Source of the DNA: Asterias amurensis
Taxonomy: Eukaryota > Echinodermata > Asteroidea > Forcipulatida > Asteriidae
Assembly (NCBI RefSeq): GCF_032118995.1
Contig: NC_092653.1
Location: forward strand, 21,595,202 to 21,659,201
Reading direction: 5' to 3'
Length of the DNA: 64,000 nucleotides
Each line of letters starts with the position of its first letter. Position 1 is the stretch's first letter. The notes below the pieces were generated by a model. That model was not told where the DNA came from, did not search any database, and saw nothing but the letters and a program-made list of their open reading frames with translations. Positions 41,901-50,060 of the stretch are shown here, in pieces. The translations under genes were made by a program, and so were the position numbers.

Positions 41901-43619
41901 ATCAAATTGAAAAATTCCAATCTGATGATTAGTCAGTCTTTTCAAATATTCCTGTAAATCTAATGCAAGCAGTAATGTATGTTGTTTTGTTCAACAGGAG
42001 GCTGCTATGGCTAAGTTGGCTGCATCGGAGGCTGCAACTTTCTGTGCACATCAGGTATGTAATAGGCTTACACTTTCAAATAGAAGGGCCATTTTTGTAA
42101 TGTTTCCAGTTCACTATTAAAGGCTGTGTAGACACAGAGAGGTTGGGGAGAGGTTGGTAGTATAAAACATTGTGAGAAACAGCTCCCTCTGAACTGGCGT
42201 AGTTTTCGAGAAAGAAGTAATTTCCCCACGAATTTGATCTCGAGACCTCAAGTTTAGAATCTGAGGTCTCAAAATCAAGCCTCAGAAAGCACACAACTTC
42301 GTGTGACAAGTGTGTTTTTTCTTTCATTATTATCTTGCAACTTTGACGACCGATCGAGCTCAAATTTTCACAGGTTTGTTATGCATATGTTGAGATACGC
42401 CATCTGTTAAGACTATGAATCTTTGACAAGTACCAATAGTTTCCGATGTCTTTAAACGGATTATTGGATTATCCAATAGGCAAACTAGACTATGCCAAGT
42501 GCCTCTGAACAAAAAATCAAATGCTTAAGAAAATAAGCACTCATGCTTGCACACGTGTTGGTCAACCCTGTAAACAAGGACTTTTTCTCCCAGTATTTTG
42601 GGTTATATTTTTCACCTTCATCTACATTGGTTTGTACGTGAAAGAAAGCCAAGTGAAGATGCCTTGCTCTGTCTTAACACCTTGGTTCTAATTGAAAGAC
42701 AACCTTCCAAACACACTTGATGTTTTTTAAATTCTCGTAGTTAACTCCACTGTCTCTATCTCTAAGTGCAATAAGTTATCTCATCTGCTAATTGTCATTG
42801 ACTGCCAGGGAGTAGAAATTATGGATTGAGGCAAGTTATTTTATTGATATTACATAAACTTGGGAAAAGTGAACCGAACTGGAGGATAAGGTTTTGTTTG
42901 CAAAAGGCCATGCAGTTAATTTTTAAAAAATTGGTTTGTCTTGAATTGTGGTTGCGGTAATACAAAATAAGCAATATTTTTTTTAGTGTACTTCAGAAAT
43001 AAAGTATTTCTCTAGAGCTTTCAGATTGGGTGCATTCATCTTCTCATTTGAATACCTGTCCAGTACTCTTAAATCAGCATTGGACCCTTTCGGTAAACAG
43101 TGTTGTCCAAGGCCAACACTTTGTGTACCACGACTTCTATATCAAATAACAAACCTGTGAAAATTAAGGCCCAATCGGTCATCGGAGTCGGGAGAAAACA
43201 ACAGAAAAACCCACCCTTGTTTCCGCGCGTTTCGCCGTGTCATGACATGTGTTTAAAATAAATCCGTAATTCTCGTTTATATTGTTTTGCTGTTTTCTCA
43301 AAAAGTAAAGCATTTCATGGAATAATATTTCAAGAGAAGTCTTTCACCATTGCCTTCTGTAAACCCTGTAAGTTATTTGTAAATCTGTGAACTTTTTTTG
43401 TTTTTTTCCTGCAATGAAAGGGTCCAATGGCTTTAATTTGTTATTTTGGTTCATATCCAGTCCATCCAGATCCTAGGTGGTATGGGATACGTGACTGACA
43501 TGCCTGCTGAGAGGTTTTACAGGGATGCTCGTATTACAGAGATCTATGAAGGAACTAGTGAGATTCAGAGACTAGTCATTGCTGGCAGGATGCTGAAGGA
43601 ACATGCTGAGAAAATGTAG
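26889..43619 (+). CDS. ACADS: Short-chain specific acyl-CoA dehydrogenase, mitochondrial, complete in 10 exons
   Basis: FAD enzyme of mitochondrial beta-oxidation that dehydrogenates butyryl-CoA-length substrates and passes electrons to ETF. Exons: 26889-26970, 27790-27947, 29440-29589, 31635-31746, 34064-34215, 36453-36623, 37660-37716, 40021-40197, 41998-42054 and 43461-43619. They total 1275 bp, or 424 aa, against about 412 in vertebrates, with phases matching at every GT-AG junction. The first about 27 residues are Arg-rich with no acidic residue, as in a mitochondrial presequence. Motifs: [30 protein letters not shown] (FAD/substrate contact), [28 protein letters not shown] and [15 protein letters not shown], whose Glu402 corresponds to the catalytic base of short-chain dehydrogenases. 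ACADS is favoured over ACADSB or isovaleryl-CoA dehydrogenase by the [17 protein letters not shown] segment and the C-terminal position of the catalytic Glu. About 15 kb of intron is largely repeats. Confidence 0.93.
27790..27947 (+). CDS. ACADS: ACADS-like exon 2
   Basis: After acceptor cggtag; two bases complete an Ala codon, followed by [20 protein letters not shown] and [20 protein letters not shown]. Ends CAA before donor gtaagt, phase 0. Confidence 0.9.
28030..28292 (+). mobile_element. MITE family A copy, left-truncated
   Basis: From GAGAAAGAAGTAATTTTCTC to AGTGTCCAGTGTCTTTAA in ACADS intron 2. The GAGCTAAAATTGA segment is tandemly repeated inside. Confidence 0.75.
28542..28740. mobile_element. 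Harbinger-like MITE with TAA duplication
   Basis: Perfect 20-bp inverted ends GGGAGCGTCTCAAAAGTCGG and their complement, flanked by TAA at 28539-28541 and 28741-28743. Further imperfect inverted repeats inside (GCGGGCATATGCCCGC). Confidence 0.8.
28775..28930 (+). mobile_element. SINE tail (family S2)
   Basis: Shares ACATGTAAAAGAACC-AGTG, GAAGGGGTTC and GGTGCTA--AATTAGGTCTCA with the fuller copy at 40853-41165. The tRNA-like head is missing. Confidence 0.55.
28937..29335. mobile_element. MITE family K, longest copy
   Basis: GGCATTGCATGGTGAGGTAA near the left, GGTGTTACCGGAAACCAAAT at the right, inner inverted arms AGGTAGAGTTTGTTCTTA / TAAGAACAAACTCTACCT and GCGGAGTAGATAAT / ATTATCTACTCCGC-like. 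About 400 bp. Confidence 0.7.
29440..29589 (+). CDS. ACADS: ACADS-like exon 3
   Basis: 50 codons from [20 protein letters not shown] to [18 protein letters not shown], acceptor tttttag, donor gtaagt. Confidence 0.93.
29662..30028. mobile_element. ATCG-rich foldback element
   Basis: Ends TAAGCTTTGGCGATA and TATCGCCCAAGCTTA are inverted. The subterminal parts are dense in CGATATCG/ATATCGCGATAT palindromes. Located in ACADS intron 3. Confidence 0.7.
30357..30712 (+). mobile_element. MITE family B, copy 2
   Basis: TTAA at both ends, inverted ends AAGGGAAGGTACACGTTTGG and GTGTACCTTCCCTT. Same body as 13072-13419. Confidence 0.82.
30757..30920 (+). mobile_element. tRNA-derived SINE, family S1
   Basis: Box-A-like GTCGGTGGTATAGCGGTTTG and box-B GGGTTCGAACCCC at tRNA-like spacing, then a shared non-tRNA tail. 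It is not a functional tRNA because the cloverleaf is not completed. Confidence 0.65.
31088..31473 (-). mobile_element. MITE family A copy
   Basis: Full length in reverse with TTAA at both ends, within ACADS intron 3, ending about 160 bp before exon 4. Confidence 0.85.
31635..31746 (+). CDS. ACADS: ACADS-like exon 4
   Basis: [20 protein letters not shown] then [17 protein letters not shown] and one base, acceptor tttcag, donor gtaaga. Confidence 0.92.
31890..32460 (+). mobile_element. Three successive S1 SINE copies
   Basis: Box-A GGTGGTCTAGTCATTAGACA-type heads and box-B ATCGAATCCCAC / GTTTGAATCCCAC recur at about 31895, 32060 and 32262. Each is followed by the same tail (GTGACTTGCCGGTGAAT..., AGTATACAGTGCT). 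Located in ACADS intron 4. Confidence 0.7.
32462..33003 (+). mobile_element. Family L element, longest copy
   Basis: Starts CATAAATACCTCAGACAGTT. The distal half is a long hairpin: GAATGGGAATCAAAGTGTGT / ACACATTGATTCCCTT and TTTTCAACTAGTGGTTTAA / TTAAACCACTAGTTGAAAA. Another copy is at 37905-38405, with fragments at 9640 and 33178. Confidence 0.7.
33009..33170 (+). mobile_element. S1 SINE copy
   Basis: Head TCAGTGGTCAAGTGGTAAGA, box-B GGTTCAAATCC, then the S1 tail. A partial family L follows from 33178. Confidence 0.6.
33862..34020 (+). mobile_element. S1 SINE copy, box B degraded
   Basis: Head GCTCGATGGTCTAGTGGTAA and the S1 tail ending in TACACATCGGTGTAAGGT. The box-B region is replaced by GGTTGAGGGATGGAG. 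It ends about 40 bp before ACADS exon 5. Confidence 0.55.
34064..34215 (+). CDS. ACADS: ACADS-like exon 5
   Basis: Completes the Gly codon, then [20 protein letters not shown] through [15 protein letters not shown]. Acceptor ctctctag, donor gtaaaa. Confidence 0.92.
34300..34545. mobile_element. Head-to-head pair of S1 SINEs
   Basis: A reverse copy (34300-34435, containing TTGGATTCGAACCCACGAC) meets a forward copy (about 34425-34545, containing GTGGGTTCGAATCCCACC) at their tRNA-like heads. Confidence 0.6.
34661..34734. repeat. 74-bp direct repeat, left copy
   Basis: TGCTGGCACTATAGGTCCTC through GGGGCAACTCTC, almost identical to 35373-35446. The two flank the element at 34738-35367. Confidence 0.8.
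34738..35367. mobile_element. ATCCGG-rich foldback element
   Basis: Inverted ends CTGGGCGAAT / ATTCGCCCAG and internal GAATATCCGGTTAAT repeats at both ends (34756 and 35300). Direct copies of TAGCGCCCTCTAGCGGC-type sequence lie in the middle. About 630 bp in ACADS intron 5. Confidence 0.65.
35373..35446. repeat. 74-bp direct repeat, right copy
   Basis: TGCTGGCACTATAGATCCTC through GGGGCAACTCTC, partner of 34661-34734. Confidence 0.8.
35639..35933. mobile_element. MITE family H copy
   Basis: GGGTGCGTTCGTTTAGCTTC at the left and its inverse at the right, with GGGTCGACCC next inside. An internal inverted repeat around GTGACGTCAGTGCACCTCGG makes almost the whole element palindromic. No clear target duplication remains. 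Confidence 0.8.
36016..36407 (+). mobile_element. MITE family A copy with altered hairpin
   Basis: Left end TTGAAAGGCAGTGGACACTA (TTAA mutated), right end TTTAA. The hairpin reads GATTTTGAGACCTC-gcgcgt-GAGGTCTCAAAATC: both arms carry the complementary substitution relative to other copies. It ends 46 bp before ACADS exon 6. Confidence 0.88.
36453..36623 (+). CDS. ACADS: ACADS-like exon 6
   Basis: 57 codons, [20 protein letters not shown] through [14 protein letters not shown], acceptor aatgcag, donor gtaacc. The frame remains open about 150 bp into the intron, but the family junction falls at GFKIAM. Confidence 0.92.
36830..36985 (+). mobile_element. tRNA-like SINE fragment
   Basis: GCCCTGTGGCGTAGTGGTAT resembles a box-A head. 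The box B is degenerate. Confidence 0.35.
37660..37716 (+). CDS. ACADS: ACADS-like exon 7
   Basis: 19 codons, [19 protein letters not shown], acceptor tgtgtag, donor gtaatg. Identified by motif and phase although very short. Confidence 0.9.
37905..38405 (+). mobile_element. Family L copy 2
   Basis: CAGACAGTTTCGCTATTTCT start and the same distal hairpin (CTAGTTGAAAACC near 38370) as 32462-33003. Confidence 0.65.
38480..38765 (-). mobile_element. SINE family S2-like, reverse
   Basis: In reverse, box-B GTTCGAATCCCGGTCGTGAC is followed by CTTGAGCAAGATACTTTAC, the hallmark tail of this SINE type, also present at 40920-40975. Confidence 0.6.
38775..39010 (+). mobile_element. SINE-like copy related to 20660-20875
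   Basis: CCCCACCTGACTGCGTGGGT and CTCCGTTGGGTT resemble the tail at 20750-20810; the head is eroded. Confidence 0.35.
39031..39429 (+). mobile_element. MITE family A copy
   Basis: TTAA at both ends, core hairpin kept, and an internal ACAACTTCGTGTGAC segment duplicated in tandem at about 39250-39280. Confidence 0.85.
39563..39927 (-). mobile_element. Divergent family A-like MITE
   Basis: AAAGGCCCTGGACACCTTTGG start and AGTGTCCAATGCCTTTAA end. The hairpin core is replaced by a different palindrome, AGGCTTCAGGCCTGAAG. Confidence 0.7.
40021..40197 (+). CDS. ACADS: ACADS-like exon 8
   Basis: 59 codons, [20 protein letters not shown] through [15 protein letters not shown], acceptor attttag, donor gtgagg. 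Confidence 0.93.
40239..40599 (+). mobile_element. MITE family F, copy 1
   Basis: TTAA at both ends with AAGGATTTGGGTACTTTTT left and AAAAGTACATAGACCCTT right. The inner arms GAAAGCTTCCCTTCAAATAT / GGGAAGCTTTC are inverted. It starts 41 bp after ACADS exon 8. Confidence 0.8.
40853..41165 (+). mobile_element. tRNA-derived SINE, family S2
   Basis: tRNA-like head GGGCCGAGCGGTTAAGAGCA (box A) and GTGGGTTTGAATCCTC (box B), then CTTAAGCAAGACACTTAACC and a tail ending in CATGGTGCTAAGAATTAGG. Confidence 0.7.
41335..41520 (+). mobile_element. S1 SINE copy
   Basis: Head TCTGAGTGGTCTAGTTGAGG, box-B GGTTCGAATCCC, S1 tail. A poly-G run at about 41608-41622 follows. Confidence 0.6.
41697..41880 (-). mobile_element. 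MITE family K copy
   Basis: CAGTTCTTTTCAGAAC, ACACATGGTGTAACCGCAAA and CACCATGCAATGCCTCAAA match 28937-29335. Confidence 0.6.
41998..42054 (+). CDS. ACADS: ACADS-like exon 9
   Basis: 19 codons, [19 protein letters not shown], acceptor caacag, donor gtatgt. Confidence 0.92.
42116..42455 (+). mobile_element. MITE family A copy with internal deletion
   Basis: TTAAAGGCTGTGTAGACACA at the left and TTTCCGATGTCTTTAA at the right. The region between the end and GAGAGGTTGG is deleted. It starts about 60 bp after ACADS exon 9. Confidence 0.78.
43069..43436 (+). mobile_element. MITE family C, copy 2
   Basis: TTAA at both ends, AATCAGCATTGGACCCTTTC left and GAAAGGGTCCAATGGCTT right. It ends 24 bp before ACADS exon 10. 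Confidence 0.8.
43461..43619 (+). CDS. ACADS: ACADS-like exon 10 with catalytic Glu and stop
   Basis: [20 protein letters not shown] through [20 protein letters not shown] and [13 protein letters not shown]. The YEGT glutamate is the expected catalytic base. A partial duplicate of this exon follows at 43725-43835. Confidence 0.93.
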   Translation, partial: SIQILGGMGYVTDMPAERFYRDARITEIYEGTSEIQRLVIAGRMLKEHAEKM

Positions 43620-43724
43620 ATGAGTGATCGGAAACATTCCTTAGGCCGTGGCGGGACTTCGCAAGATCACTTGTAAGGTCATGTCGGAGACAGCGACTTT
43701 GGCTACAGCTACAGCTAGATCGCA

Positions 43725-43835
43725 GAGATCTACAAAGGAACTAGTGAGACTCAGAAACTAGTCATTGCTGGCAGGATGCTGAAGGAGCATGCTGAGAAAA
43801 TGTAGATGAGTGATCGGAAACATTCCTTAGGCTGT
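43725..43835 (+). pseudogene. Partial duplicate of ACADS exon 10 plus 3' UTR
   Basis: About 110 bp repeats the end of exon 10 (AGAGATCTA, GGAACTAGTGAGA, CTAGTCATTGCTGGCAGG, stop TAG) and the following ATGAGTGATCGGAAACATTC. Only a handful of differences separate it from 43540-43652. It lies after the true stop codon and has no acceptor of its own. Confidence 0.85.
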
Positions 43836-44591
43836 GTCTGAATTGGTGACTTCGGCTACAGCTATGGCTAGATCGCGCGTGTCTCCTTATTCTTCAACAC
43901 TGGCAGGCGCGCTGACCTAGCCGTTGCTGTAGCCAAAGTCGTTGTTTCGAACATGGCCTAACAAGTGATCTTGCAAGTTCAAAACCTGATGTTTGAAAAC
44001 AGTAAAAACATAATTTTTTTTTTTTTTTACGATGTTCCTGTGACGCTGATGACCGAGTGAACTTAAATCTTAACTGGGTTTCATTTTATGAATATGTTGG
44101 GTTACACAAAGTGTATTCTGGTCTTTTACTAATGTTGTCCTGTGCCCAGATTCATAGAGCTGCTTAAACATTTTCTGCTAAGCAAAAATGAGCAGGATAC
44201 CAGTCAAAGATTGCACACAAGGCATGCTCTTTTGACTGGTAGCCTTTTTCTGGTAAGCATATTTTTGATATGCTTAGCCATTTTTGTGCTCACCCTAATC
44301 ACCTTATGCCTTTCAAAACCCATTGCTGCGTTTGATTCTGTTGGATTGAGTATCATTTGAATTCGGAAGGTCCTGGTTAACTAATGACCAAATTCTCGTT
44401 GAACAGGACCATGCAAGTTTTGGTAAAATGTTATGGTAAATTTGGTAAATCATGTTGCCTTTTCACCAACATTATTAGTAACTTACTCAGGTTTGAATCA
44501 TAAAATGTGACACCCCTTGCAAAATCAGGTTCTTGTCACAAATAATGACGACAACCGAACATCAGCATTAGTATATGTATGATGTGATGTC
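43836..44591. other. ACADS 3' flank with small palindromes
   Basis: GACTTTGGCTACAGCTACAG (43700) and GCTGTAGCCAAAGTC (near 43940) are inverted, as are CTAGATCGCGCG and CGCGC-GACCTAG. A family I fragment lies at about 44146-44250. No further gene recognised. Confidence 0.45.
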
Positions 44592-44888
44592 TTAAAGGGT
44601 CTGGGTACTTTTTTTGACACAAAACACAATGTCCTCAAATTTACACTAAACTTACACGGTTTGAAGATAGTGATAGTAGAAAGCTTCCCTTAAAGTATTA
44701 CTTACTGAGGTGCTGTAGTTTTTGAGAAATGAGTAAACGAGTCACAAAAACAGTTTCGTCTCAGGAGCACCTCATTAAATCATATTTTAAGGGAAGCTTT
44801 CTACTATTATTATCTTCAAACTGTGTAAGTTTAGTGTAAATCTGTGGACATTGTGTTTTGTGTTACAAAAAATACCCAAATCCTTTAA
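44592..44888 (+). mobile_element. MITE family F, copy 2
   Basis: TTAA at both ends, AAGGGTCTGGGTACTTTTTT left and AATACCCAAATCCTT right. An internal deletion compared with 40239-40599. Confidence 0.8.
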
Positions 44889-44965
44889 ACATTATATATG
44901 TTCAACATTAACAGTTACCTTATAAGCCTGTTTTTAAACCTCTATTTTCATTACCAAACCTGCCG

Positions 44966-45114
44966 TCAATTTCACCAAACTTCTCCTATCTTAGGACTTA
45001 GGACGGGTTCAGTTCCATATCTAAATACATAGGACTCATTGAACTCATCCTAAGTCAGGACAGGTTACTCGTCCTAACTCGAGATAAGATTGATCCTAGC
45101 GGTTCGTGAAATCG
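44966..45114. mobile_element. MITE family N copy
   Basis: GTCAATTTCACCAAACTTCT at the left and GGTTCGTGAAATCGGC at the right with TAGGACTTAGGACGGGTT and GTTACTCGTCCTAACTCGAG inside. Confidence 0.6.
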
Positions 45115-45438
45115 GCTGCTGGTATTGAATGTTGGCTGGAGGTGCCAGTTTTTGCACAGTGTGTTACCTGTATTAGGATTTATTTCAAGCTAGTAATCCA
45201 AACTCAAAGAGCGAAGAATTAGTTTTTAATTGTAAAGTTTATTTGTTTTCAATTTCCATTTTTGGTGGTATTAAATGGAAAATTTGTTTTTTTTTGCATT
45301 AGAGGAGATAATTTCAATTGGAGTTATGGACAGTAAACATTTATCATATAGCAGAGACATTCTTTTGAAAAACAGATTAAATTTCCATAGTGCTACATTA
45401 AATCTAAAATGATGTTTGTTTTTGAGATCACGCTAGGA

Positions 45439-45824
45439 TTAAAGACAGTGGACACTAATGGTAATTGTCAAAGACTAGCCTTCATAGTTGGTGTATCTCA
45501 ACATATGCATAAAATAACAAACCTGTGAAAATTTGAGCCCAGTCGGTCATCGAACTTGCGAGATAATAATGAAAGAAAAAACCACCCTTGTCACACGAAG
45601 TTGTGTGCGTTTAGATGGTTGATTTCGAGACCTCAAGTTCTAAATCTGAGGTCTCGAAATCAAATTCGTGGAAAATTACTTCTTTCTCGATAACTACGTC
45701 ACTTCAGAGGGAGCCGTTTCTCACAATGTTTATTACCATCAACCTCTCCCCTTACTCGTCTTCAAGAAAGGTTTTATGCTGATAATTATTTTGAGTAATT
45801 ACCAATAGTGTCCACTGCCTTTAA
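45439..45824 (-). mobile_element. MITE family A copy
   Basis: Full length in reverse with TTAA at both ends and near-perfect core hairpin (GATTTCGAGACCTCA / TGAGGTCTCGAAATC). A family N copy abuts it at 45826-45962. Confidence 0.87.
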
Positions 45825-45825
45825 T

Positions 45826-45962
45826 CCTATCTTGAGTTAGGACGAGTAACTCGTCCCAACTTGGGATGGTTTCAATGCTTATTATTGCTATGGATACGGA
45901 ACTTGACTCGTCCTGAAACCTAAGATTAATCCTAAGTTACGATGAGTTTTGTGAAATTGACG
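45826..45962. mobile_element. MITE family N copy
   Basis: TTGAGTTAGGACGAGTAACTC and ATGAGTTTTGTGAAATTGAC; starts directly at the end of a family A copy. Confidence 0.55.
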
Positions 45963-46138
45963 GCTAGTCTCTGATATTGCAGGCATACAAGGGGGAACAA
46001 ATTGGCACAGTAATTTCTTTCCCTACTTTTCACCTCTGTGGACCCAGGTTAGAATCCCCAGTGTGGACATGTGTAAGTCCACATAGTGTTTCAAGTACCT
46101 ACACAATGTGGATCTCTTTTGTTATTAGAGAGGTTTCT

Positions 46139-46582
46139 CAAGCGTGCGGATACAGATACAGATACGGATATGATAACCGTATCCGTTCAGTCACATCAGC
46201 CACGTGTTGAATTTTGTTTCACAAATTATAGGTATGTTTCACTTGAGTGCGCTCGCATTCTCGATGAGTGTTTTTCTGACATACATAACCGATTAGAGAC
46301 CCCGTGTTTTATACACTGCATTTTCTTATCGTTTTGCTTGCAAATGACTAAAAAATCTAAATTTATATCAAGCATGATGTGAAAGCTATTCCGTGGGAAA
46401 TGTTTTTGATCTGGGACAAAAATACAACTAAAAGTCTGCAAAACAGTATACGTTTATCTACAACGTGTATGAGCTCCCGAATCCGTTACAACGTGTATGC
46501 AAAATACGACAGTCGCGGATACGCGTCACGTGAACACACAAAGCGTCGCAGATCGGTATCTGTATGTGTATCCGTACACTTG
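46139..46582. mobile_element. CGGATAC foldback element
   Basis: About 30-bp inverted ends: CAAGCGTGCGGATACAGATA left and TATCTGTATGTGTATCCGTA right. The left end is built of GATACA/GATACG hexamers. Confidence 0.65.
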
Positions 46583-46777
46583 CGAAACTTTTTTAACTCT
46601 TTTAAGTTCACACTTCGTATGTAATGTTTGCCAAGTGTTTTTTTAACAGTGTTGAAGAATTGTTGAAGGATTTTCCTGATGTGTACAAAACACAGGAATG
46701 TCCACAGAGTCACTGCAACACAGAGCCGTGTGATGTTGTTTGAATGAGAGTGAACTGTTAATAACTTGCCATTTGAT

Positions 46778-47175
46778 TTAAAGGCAGTGGACACTATTGG
46801 TAATTACTCAAAATAATTATTAGCATAAAACCTTTCTTGATTACGAGTAATGGGGAGATGTTGATAGCATAAAACATTGTGAGAAACAGCTCCCTCTGAA
46901 GTGACGTAGTTATCGAGAAAGAAGTAATTTTCCACGAATTTGATTTCGAGACCTCAGATTTAGAATGAGAGGTCTCAAAATCAAGCATCTGAAAGCACAC
47001 AACTTCGTGTGACCATGGTGCAACAAGGGTGTTTTTTTCTTTCATTTATATCTCGCAACTTCGACGACCGATTGAGCTCAGATGTTTACAGGTTTGTTAT
47101 TTTATGCATATGTTGAGATACACCAAGTGAGAAGGCTAGTCTTTGACAATTACCAATAGTGTCCAGTGTCTTTAT
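46778..47175 (+). mobile_element. MITE family A copy
   Basis: Left TTAA intact, right end GTCTTTATA. Core hairpin slightly damaged (second arm GAGAGGTCTCAAAATC). Confidence 0.85.
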
Positions 47176-47807
47176 AGACTTGCTGTGCCTGAAAATATGT
47201 TTGGACAAACTGCAAGTGCCTGGATTTTGGCAAATAATGAGTAATACATTTTTTAAAAGCATTCTTCCATGTACAAGTAATGTAAAATCAAAATCTAATT
47301 GTGTGTTTTGGATATCTGCACGTATATGAAAAAACAAACTAGTTGGACAAAATGATTTTGAAATCTTCTTTTCGCAAAAACCCCGCAATAAAACTCAAAT
47401 ATTTTTCATGGAAGTTTTGTCTTTGCTGAGAGGTATTGGACTTGTAAATTATCATATCAATGCAATATACATACAAATATACTGAATAAATCATGGTTTT
47501 CATGCTAAGATTGGAAAATATTTTACCATGTTTGATGCTGCCTCATTTATTTTTAGAAATTGTTTTGGCAAAGGTAGGAATGGAAGAACCATAACTCAAT
47601 GTAAAAACATTTGCGTGAGTTACAGTGCCCTGGAATAACAATTTCCCCCCAGATTCGCAGGAGTTTTTAAGCTAATGAGAAATTGCAATGACGTCACAAT
47701 GACGGTTTTTTTTGGGGGGGCGGGGTGACAGACAATAACTCAAAGGGGCTTTAACTTCGGGACATTTTTTGTAAGACTGTAACTGTAAGGACATATTTTT
47801 AATAGAT
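47176..47807. other. Non-coding DNA, no gene recognised
   Basis: AT-rich with a G-run at about 47716-47723; no gene or known repeat end. Confidence 0.4.
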
Positions 47808-48171
47808 TTAAAGATGCTATGTCATATTTTTGGCCCCAAACATTGAAAAAAATAGATTTTTTTGAGTGGGCGGTATTTCAAAGAGTATCACCCACTCTAA
47901 CGAAAAAAAGTTTAACTTTTACTTTTAATGGTCAGGAACCATGACAAAAAATTAAAACGTTTCTTAAAAAACACAAAAGAATTTGTCACGTGATATCACA
48001 AAAACTAACTTTTGGCACTTTATTTCACTGCTACTAATAATTGGCGGACTTTTTCGAGCAATGGCTCAAATGAAAGCTTGCAACTTTCTCAACCCCCATT
48101 AAAGTACCTATTGAATTTTAAATCAAAGTTTTTGGGTCAAAGCGGCCAAAAATGTGACATAGGATCTTTAA
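47808..48171 (+). mobile_element. MITE family M
   Basis: Inverted ends TTAAAGATGCTATGTCATAT and AATGTGACATAGGATCTTTAA, then TTTTTGGCC / GGCCAAAAA inside. Its right TTAA is also the left TTAA of the next family A copy. Confidence 0.75.
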
Positions 48172-48545
48172 AGACACTTGACACAATTGGTAATTGTCAA
48201 AGAACAGTCTTCTCACATATCTCAAAATATGCACAAAATAGCAAACCTGTGAAAATTTGAACTCAATTGGTCGTCGAAATGGCGAGATAACAATTGAAGA
48301 AAAAACACCCTTGTCACACGAAGTTGTGTGCTTGCAGATGCTTGATTTCGGGACCTAAAAAGCTAATTCTGAGGTCTCGAAATCAAATTCGTGGAAAATT
48401 ACTTCTTTCTCGAAAACTACGTTACTTCAGAGGGAGCCGTTTCTCACAATGTTTTATACTGTCAACACCTCTCCTTTGCTTACCAAGTGAGGTTTTATGC
48501 TAACAATTAGTTGGAGTAATTATCAATAGTGTCCACTGCCTTTAA
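48168..48545 (-). mobile_element. MITE family A copy
   Basis: Reverse orientation, TTAA at both ends, sharing its first TTAA with family M. Confidence 0.85.
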
Positions 48546-49423
48546 GACAAAAATCAACTTGGTCTCAGATTCTGAGAGTTCGTTAAGCTTTGATGTTTGT
48601 GTAGTTGGGCAGGAGGGGTGTGGGGGGGGGGGGGCTCTAAGCAGAGGGCTTAAGCCACATAGCACCCTAAGGTAATTATGTCCATTGGTTTATCAACAAT
48701 GTAGTTGCTCATGTGCTGATTTGCTATGCCTTCATTCTTAGTTGCCTCTATTTTTGGTATAATGTTAATTTTTGTCCTTAATTCCCTACCTGCTATAATA
48801 GTGTTGAGGGAAAGGTGACTGCATTCCTTTTCATTGATTAAATACTTGTATTTATTTGATACAAATTTGAACTTTGGCTGTTTGAAAAACTTTGATCTTA
48901 AAAAGTGTTGTTTTTATTAATTTAAAAACAAACATATAAACGCCTATCTGCACCAGCCAAACATCTGTGTGTTGCATGGTTAAGATTCTGTTTGTCATTA
49001 CTTTCATTGTTTGTTTATTTATTTGTTTGACATTTGGGGGTTTTGAGGCATCTGAAATTTTCATTAAGACTCTTTTACTTTTGTTTACCGCGCGAAGATC
49101 GGCTGCCGTTGGTTGACGATCTTATTGTTAGACTGGTCCCATGTTAGTTTAGTAACTTCACGAAGATGTGCTACGTAAAGTCTAGACATCAGACCAATGC
49201 ACATGCGGCTTCCGCGGTAAATTTTAAAACCTTCAGGCACAACACTTCGTCTTGGTCGAAATGTGAGTAAATTTTCTTGTTCTAACCTTTGGTGAGGTAT
49301 ATGCCTTATTTGAATGTAACCAATACTTTAAGTAGAATACCGGGTGAATATCATTTCACAGGCCAGCTTCGATTTTTTGAAGAATTTATACGTAAAAAAA
49401 ACCATTAGAGAATGCTGGCAAAA
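48546..49423. other. Non-coding DNA, no gene recognised
   Basis: A poly-G run at about 48624-48634, otherwise no recognisable gene, repeat end or domain. Confidence 0.4.
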
Positions 49424-49745
49424 TTAAGGAACACGTTGCCTTGGATCGGACGAGTTGGTATAATTATATATAAAAATAGTTCGTGACCGTTTGTTATAAA
49501 ATGCATATGATTGGAAAGATGTTTTAAAAGGAATTTGCCTCGAAGTTCCGTGGTTTTCCTTTGCGAACTAACACGGTCGGCCACTGGGAGTCAAACATCG
49601 ACGAGGTAAAAGGAAAACAGTGCAATTTCGAGGCAAATTCGTGTGGATCATTGTATTCTACTTTTACAACATCTTTCTACCCATATGCATTTCATAACAA
49701 ACGCTTTTCAAAGACCAACTCGACCGATCCAAGGCACATTGTACA
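49424..49745. mobile_element. MITE family D, foldback copy
   Basis: TTAAGGAACACGTTGCCTTG left, CTCGACCGATCCAAGG right; inner arms AAGTTCCGTGGTTTTCCTTT and AAAGGAAAACAGTGCAATTT pair imperfectly. Confidence 0.75.
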
Positions 49746-49778
49746 TAATAGGCACGGTTCTGCCTGTCAGTCTTTAGT

Positions 49779-50035
49779 GGGTGCGTTCGTTTAGCTCCCC
49801 TGTGGGTCATCCCCGGTCTGCCCCGCCGGTGCGTTCGAATAGCTTTTGATGCATTCCAGGGGCTCACCCAGGTCAGCCCCCAGTGCCCTGCTTGTGGAGT
49901 GGGTCACTTGGGGGCTGGCCCCAGGTAAACGACGTCACTACGAGAGCGGTGAGTGGTCGTTCGTTTAGCTCTTGTCAGGGGCTCACCCGAGTGAGCACCG
50001 CGGGGTAGACCCAGGGAAGCTAAACGAACGCACCC
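49779..50035. mobile_element. MITE family H copy
   Basis: GGGTGCGTTCGTTTAGCTCC and GGGAAGCTAAACGAACGCACCC. Central block GTGCCCTGCTTGTGGAGTGG is the intact form of the site interrupted in the copy at 50442. Confidence 0.8.
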
Positions 50036-50060
50036 ATAATGCATTAGCGATGTACTTATG

